DNA from: Cohnella abietis
GTDB lineage: Bacteria > Bacillota > Bacilli > Paenibacillales > Paenibacillaceae
NCBI RefSeq assembly: GCF_004295585.1
Contig: NZ_AP019400.1
Span: 2,950,001-3,014,000, forward strand
Reading direction: 5' to 3'
DNA: 64,000 nucleotides
Below the pieces are notes generated by a model. That model did no database searches. It had not been told where the DNA came from and was given only the letters and a program-made list of their open reading frames with translations. Within the stretch, counting starts at the first letter, position 1. Each line of letters begins with the position of its first letter. Below, piece after piece: positions 60,184-64,000 of this stretch. Both the position numbers and the translations under genes were made by a program.

Positions 60184-60843
60184 ATGTATAAATCCGAATA
60201 TGCCGAATTACTTGAGGAGCAGAAAAGTAGTGCAACAGGAGCACGTCTGGAACAATTGAATAAACAGGGTGAGGGAGAGAAGAAGCTGTGTGAGGAAATA
60301 ATTGGTCCCGTTTTGAAAACTTTTAAAGGGATCGTTCTTGAGAAGGAGATTGTTACACTTTCAGGTGTAAAGGTTTATATTGATGCTTATTATGAACCTT
60401 TAAGATTCGGATTTGAAGGCGAAGGCTTCGTCGTTCATGCGGAGAATATTACCCGTTCTAGGTTTGATTTTGAACGTCAAAAGATACGCTCTATGGTCGC
60501 ATATGGAATCAAATACATTCCTTTTTCCTGGGATGAAATGGATAAGAAGGCGGATGCGTGCCGACGAACGGTCTATGAATTAGTTGGAAGGTACTCAGGG
60601 CATACGGGTACCTCCTACCAGGAGGTATCTCTCTATGAGCGGGAAGTCATAAGATATGCACTTCGGCTAGGACGTCCAATAAAGATGAGCGATGTTCGGG
60701 AGTGTCTACAGTCAAGCAACGATTTTTGTCATGGGGTGTTAAAAAATATGTTGGTTAACAAATGGATAAGACCGTTAAACGAAACGGCTGAACGTCACCA
60801 TCAATATGTATTAAGTGAGGAAGCGAGCAAGCACTTGTGGTAG
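60184..60843 (+). CDS. Protein with Vsr/DUF559-like nuclease pattern and a C-terminal winged-helix-like domain
   Basis: I do not recognise a named family. Residues 55-118 read like a PD-(D/E)xK nuclease of the Vsr/DUF559 kind: a core Asp67 in VYIDAYYEPL, Glu78/Glu80 in GFEGEGFVVH, His85, then RSRFDFERQK (Asp95, Arg98) and a strand GIKYIPFSWDEM. In DUF559 proteins the order D...ExDG..H...D..R...G..V.RF.W is the same. Residues 150-212 (EVIRYALRLGRPIKMSDVRE...) resemble a winged helix. GGAGGAG precedes the ATG at 60184. The third repeat array starts about ten bases after its stop. Function is unproven. Confidence 0.6.
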   Translation: MYKSEYAELLEEQKSSATGARLEQLNKQGEGEKKLCEEIIGPVLKTFKGIVLEKEIVTLSGVKVYIDAYYEPLRFGFEGEGFVVHAENITRSRFDFERQKIRSMVAYGIKYIPFSWDEMDKKADACRRTVYELVGRYSGHTGTSYQEVSLYEREVIRYALRLGRPIKMSDVRECLQSSNDFCHGVLKNMLVNKWIRPLNETAERHHQYVLSEEASKHLW

Positions 60844-60852
60844 TTTTTGTTT

Positions 60853-61512
60853 AGACCGCTGGGAACGGACTAAATGAGCTGAAACCGGGTATGAGGAAGC
60901 AGTAAGCCGCTATGGGCGGACTAAATGAGCTGAAACCGGGTTTGAGGTAACTTTAAGCCGCTGGGAACGGACTAAATGAGCTGAAACCGGGTTTGAGGTA
61001 ACTTTAAGCCGCTGAGAACGGACTAAATGAACTGAAATCGGGTTTGGAGTAGCTGCAAGCCGCTGAGAAAGTACTAAATGGGCAGAAACCGGGTTTGGAG
61101 TAGCTGCAAGCCGCTCTCAGCGTGCTAAATGAGCAGAAACGGGTTTTGAGGTATCTGCAAGCCGCTCTCAGCGTACTAAATGAGCAGAAACCGGGTTTGG
61201 AGTAGCTACAAGCCGCTCTCGGCGTACTAAATGAGCAGAAACCGGGTTTGAGGTAACTTTAAGCCGCTGAGAACGGACTAAATGAGCAGAAACCGGGTTT
61301 GAGGTAACTTTAAGCCGCTGAGAACGGACTAAATGAGCAGAAACCGGGTTTGAAGTAGCTGCAAGCCGCTCTCAGCGTACTAAATGAGTAGAAAGGAGGT
61401 TTGAGGAAGGTGTATGCCGCTGAGAATGTACTAAATGAGCAGAAATGGGTTTTAGAGTAGCTGCAAGCCGCTGAGAACGTACTAAATGAGCTGAAACGAG
61501 GTTTGATAAGGA
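60853..61512 (+). repeat. Tandem array 3: 13 units of 51 bp
   Basis: The core RKACTAAATGRRC recurs 13 times at exactly or nearly 51-base steps. Each unit holds AAGCCGCT, then GAGAACGGAC or CTCAGCGTAC, then TAAATGAGC, GAAACCGGGTTT and a variable GAGGTAACTTT or GGAGTAGCTGC tail. Units abut without unique spacers, so it is not a CRISPR. Stops occur in every unit. It fills the space between the nuclease-like gene and the trp promoter. Confidence 0.92.
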
Positions 61513-61526
61513 ATGGTTATTATTAG

Positions 61527-61556
61527 TTGACTCCAAATGTGCTGGAATGCTATATT
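61527..61556 (+). promoter_or_regulatory. SigA promoter of the trp operon
   Basis: TTGACT (61527-61532), 18-base spacer, TATATT (61551-61556). The leader to trpE is about 260 bases. Confidence 0.7.
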
Positions 61557-61616
61557 AATATACATATTATACATGGCGGAACGGTCGACCAGAGGGGCGA
61601 CAACTTACGCTTATGT

Positions 61617-61664
61617 GAGCCGAGTAGAGATGAGATGAGCGGAGTAACCGTGTCATTAGCGTAG
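61617..61664 (+). promoter_or_regulatory. TRAP-binding site and antiterminator strand of the trp leader
   Basis: Six GAG triplets at 61617, 61622, 61627, 61632, 61637 and 61642 are each separated by exactly two bases, followed by TAG at 61657 and 61662 (also two apart). A further GAG is at 61592. GTAGAGATG (61624-61632) is complementary to CATCTCTGC (61712-61720) in the terminator's left arm, so TRAP binding would block the antiterminator. Confidence 0.9.
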
Positions 61665-61710
61665 CTATATTTTATACGCGATGAAGTCGGAACTAACTTA
61701 TCGAATGTGC

Positions 61711-61739
61711 GCATCTCTGCGGAGCAGGGGTGCTTTTTT
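61711..61739 (+). terminator. trp attenuator terminator
   Basis: GCATCTCTGC (61711-61720), GGA loop, GCAGGGGTGC (61724-61733, two to three G-U pairs), then six T. It lies upstream of trpE and downstream of the TRAP site. Confidence 0.9.
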
Positions 61740-61823
61740 AATGGCTTTTAGGCCGCAAACATACAAAATTACAGGCGAATAACCCGTGCAACGCGACGAC
61801 GGTCAATAAGGGAGAGATCGATT

Positions 61824-63404
61824 ATGGATCAGCAGGAGCTACAGGAAATTAAAGCAATGGCAGGAAAGTATAACGTCATTCCGGTCGTCCGCAGATTACT
61901 GGCTGATACGGAGACGCCAATCCGCGTATTCCAGCATCTAAGCAAGGACAAGTATGCATTTCTCCTTGAGAGCGTTGAGGGTGGTGTGAAATGGGCGCGG
62001 TATTCCTTTATTGGGACGGACCCATTCCTCCTGTTGAAGCTAAAAAAGAACAATCTAACATTGGAGCAGAACGGGAAGACAGAGTCCTTCCACACAACCG
62101 AGCCGCTCCAATTGCTGCGTGAAAAGCTTCGCTCGTATCGCAGTCCGGCAATACCAGAGCTACCCCCTTTTACAGGCGGGGCAATTGGATTTTTCGGGTA
62201 CGATCTACTGCAATATTATGAGAAAAAGCTTCCGCCGCATCCAACAGACGATCTGAACATGGATGATATGCAATTTATGTTTTGCGATCGTGTTATCGTA
62301 TTTGACCACTTCAAGCAGCAGGTGCTTGTAATCGGGAATGTTCACATTGCCGAGGGAGCGACAGATGCGGATATCGAGAAGTCGTATGCTGATACGTGTA
62401 ACATTATTGCTGAGACCATTCGTCGCATTCAACAGCCGCTTCCGATCCAGCCATCTAGAGGCACACCACCGCACGATCCGGAGCTGGGTGAAGTTTCTTC
62501 TAATCTTACCAAGCAACAGTTTTTAGATAATGTGAACCAAGCTAAGGAGTATATTCGCTCCGGGGACATTTTCCAAGTGGTGCTTTCCCAACGGTTTCAT
62601 ATTGAGACAGAGGTTGACCCGCTGCACGTGTATCGTGTGCTGAGGACGATGAATCCATCTCCCTATATGTATGTGTTAAAGCTGGATGATGAGGTTATTG
62701 TAGGCACATCTCCTGAGCTACTGGTCAAGGTAGACGATGGCAAGGTGGAAACCCGGCCAATCGCAGGCACAAGACCTCGTGGTAAAACACCAGAAGAGGA
62801 TCTTGCCTTTGAAAAAGAGCTGCTAGCCGATGAGAAAGAGCGTGCGGAACACGTTATGCTAGTCGACTTGGGTCGCAATGATCTGGGCAGAGTGTCTACA
62901 TTCGGTACAGTGAAATGTGACAGCTATATGGAAGTAGAACGGTACTCCCACGTCATGCACATCGTATCGAATGTGACTGGTCAGCTGAGACCGGATAAGG
63001 ACTTCTACGATGCATTTCTCTCATGCCTCCCAGCAGGTACGGTATCTGGCGCTCCAAAGCTTCGTGCCATGGAGATCATTGCTGAATTAGAAAATGAAGC
63101 AAGAGGAGCATATGCAGGAGCTATCGGATATCTTGGGTTTTCTGGCAACTTAAATACATGTATCACCATTCGGACGATTATTTTCAAGCATGGCAAAGCT
63201 TACGTACAAGCAGGAGCGGGAATCGTATGGGATTCCGTGCCTGAGAATGAATATGAAGAAACGGTCAACAAGGCCAAGGGTATGCTTAAAGCTATTCGTT
63301 CTGCGGAAGCAGCATTTTCAACACCTAATTCTCATCAGAGCAAAGTGAATGAGTTTCCAGTTGTTGTTGCCGGTGATCGTCGCACGAATTTGGACTATGA
63401 TTAA
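61824..63404 (+). CDS. trpE: Anthranilate synthase component I
   Basis: TrpE makes anthranilate from chorismate, with ammonia from the glutaminase subunit. The feedback tryptophan site LLES (residues 47-50) is intact. The catalytic half shows DIFQVVLSQRFHIE, RPIAGTRPRGKTPEED, LVDLGRNDLGRVS, SCLPAGTVSGAPKLRAMEII and the C-terminal GAGIVWDSVPENEYEET. 526 residues. GGGAGAGATCGATT precedes the ATG. No trpG follows; trpD comes next, so the glutaminase must be encoded elsewhere, as with pabA in B. subtilis. Expression is set by the TRAP leader. Confidence 0.97.
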   Translation: MDQQELQEIKAMAGKYNVIPVVRRLLADTETPIRVFQHLSKDKYAFLLESVEGGVKWARYSFIGTDPFLLLKLKKNNLTLEQNGKTESFHTTEPLQLLREKLRSYRSPAIPELPPFTGGAIGFFGYDLLQYYEKKLPPHPTDDLNMDDMQFMFCDRVIVFDHFKQQVLVIGNVHIAEGATDADIEKSYADTCNIIAETIRRIQQPLPIQPSRGTPPHDPELGEVSSNLTKQQFLDNVNQAKEYIRSGDIFQVVLSQRFHIETEVDPLHVYRVLRTMNPSPYMYVLKLDDEVIVGTSPELLVKVDDGKVETRPIAGTRPRGKTPEEDLAFEKELLADEKERAEHVMLVDLGRNDLGRVSTFGTVKCDSYMEVERYSHVMHIVSNVTGQLRPDKDFYDAFLSCLPAGTVSGAPKLRAMEIIAELENEARGAYAGAIGYLGFSGNLNTCITIRTIIFKHGKAYVQAGAGIVWDSVPENEYEETVNKAKGMLKAIRSAEAAFSTPNSHQSKVNEFPVVVAGDRRTNLDYD

Positions 63405-63425
63405 GGGGAAGGGGAATAAGGCGAT

Positions 63426-64000
63426 ATGAACGACACTCTCTCGATAAGTCTGCCAGAGGTATTGGTTAAGCTAATAAATGGCGGTAATTTAACGCGTGAT
63501 GAAGCATTCGGAGCGATGACGACAATTATGAAGGGTGAAGCAACACAAGCCCAGATTGCCGGAACAGTTATTGCGCTTAGGATGAAAGGTGAGACGGTCG
63601 ACGAAATTACTGGCTTCGCTGAAGCGATGCGAGCCTTCTCGAATCATGTTGCCACGGAAAACCTTGATCTACTGGATACATGCGGAACCGGAGGCTCTGG
63701 CATTCATAAATTCAATATTTCTACTGTTTCTGCTGTTATTGCTGCATCTGCAGGCGTTCGAGTTGCCAAGCATGGCAATCGGGCAATGTCAGGTAAGGCT
63801 GGTAGTGCAGATGTTCTAGAAGCACTGGGTGTGAATATTAATCTGACAGCTGAACAAGCAGCGATCTGTCTGGAGCGTACAGGAATATGCTTTATGTTCG
63901 CCCAGTTATTTCATCCTGCACTTAAGCATGCCGCGGCCCCAAGACGTGAGCTAGGCGTTCGTACCATTTTTAATATGCTCGGTCCTTTAGCCAACCCAGC
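63426..64000 (+). CDS. trpD: Anthranilate phosphoribosyltransferase, N-terminal part
   Basis: The frame from ATG at 63426 (AAGGGGAAGGGG upstream) is open to the window end. It shows LDLLDTCGTGGSGIHKFNIS and AKHGNRAMSGKAGSADVLEA, the PRPP-binding and anthranilate-binding motifs of TrpD, and PRRELGVRTIFNMLGPLANP. About 190 of the usual 340 residues are visible. It follows trpE by about 20 bases in the trp operon. Confidence 0.97.
   Translation, partial: MNDTLSISLPEVLVKLINGGNLTRDEAFGAMTTIMKGEATQAQIAGTVIALRMKGETVDEITGFAEAMRAFSNHVATENLDLLDTCGTGGSGIHKFNISTVSAVIAASAGVRVAKHGNRAMSGKAGSADVLEALGVNINLTAEQAAICLERTGICFMFAQLFHPALKHAAAPRRELGVRTIFNMLGPLANP

Noticed and set aside
60853..61512. CRISPR array or repeat protein gene
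   Set aside because: The 51-base step is a multiple of three, but stop codons (TAA, TGA) occur in the units and there are no spacers.

Overview
The window is a stretch of core chromosome from a spore-forming Bacillota bacterium. Gene order follows the Bacillus subtilis sigF-to-trp neighbourhood: sigF, spoVA, lysA, ppiB, rib, scpAB, dacB-spmAB, rluB, resABCDE, serA, mecA, prsW, ypeB, ypfAB, cmk, rpsA, yphA, der, gpsA, spoIVA, hup, mtrB, hepS-menG-hepT, ndk, cheR, aroCBH, trp. Several features point to Paenibacillaceae (Paenibacillus/Cohnella type) rather than Bacillus: a futalosine-type menaquinone cluster (mqnA plus UbiA- and UbiX-like genes) between menG and hepT, a YIEGIA gene with its small partner, a ferredoxin pair before spoIVA, and spoVAA/AB/AF without spoVAC-AE. 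The family assignment is inference; no rRNA is present.

Layout. 1-5.3 kb: end of sigF, three spoVA-locus genes, lysA and ppiB. 5.38-6.59 kb: two back-to-back arrays of about 50-bp tandem repeats with no gene. 6.65-10.7 kb: riboflavin operon ribD-ribE-ribBA-ribH behind an FMN riboswitch and terminator. 10.7-17.0 kb: scpA-scpB (chromosome segregation), ytfI-ytfJ, dacB-spmA-spmB (spore cortex and core dehydration), rluB. 17.1-24.2 kb: resABC (cytochrome c maturation), resDE (redox two-component system) and an MFS permease. 24.2-26.0 kb: accessory stretch with a nested-palindrome element and an AT-rich orphan gene. 26.0-35.0 kb: serA and an extracytoplasmic unknown on the minus strand, a CPBP protease, a polysaccharide deacetylase lipoprotein, mecA, prsW and ypeB. 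35.0-44.3 kb: ypfA (PilZ), ypfB, cmk, plsC, rpsA, yphA-like, YIEGIA and partner, der, plsY, gpsA, spoVIF-like. 44.5-49.4 kb: DUF2768, two 2Fe-2S ferredoxins around a nucleotidyltransferase-like protein, a lipoprotein, spoIVA, hup and tRNA-Pro(UGG). 49.5-59.8 kb: mtrB (TRAP), hepS-menG-mqnP-ubiX-mqnA-hepT, ndk, cheR, a 53-residue gene, aroC-aroB-aroH. 59.8-64 kb: a 7-bp microsatellite, a gene with a Vsr/DUF559-like nuclease pattern, a third 51-bp repeat array, then a TRAP-type trp leader, trpE and the start of trpD.

How the parts connect. aroC/aroB make chorismate, which aroH, trpE and mqnA all draw on; heptaprenyl diphosphate from HepS/HepT joins the menaquinone path, and the res genes build and regulate the respiratory chain that uses it. 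MtrB is encoded about 12 kb from a trp leader that carries six GAG triplets spaced by two bases, an antiterminator strand overlapping them, and a terminator.

The least explained material is non-coding. The three arrays at 5.4, 5.7 and 60.9 kb appear to be one repeat family, with the first array inverted. There are also dispersed hairpin families in 3' ends (33-39 kb) and 5' leaders (prsW, der and the 60.2-kb gene), and a cloverleaf-like element with 9-bp flanking direct repeats near 24.4 kb.
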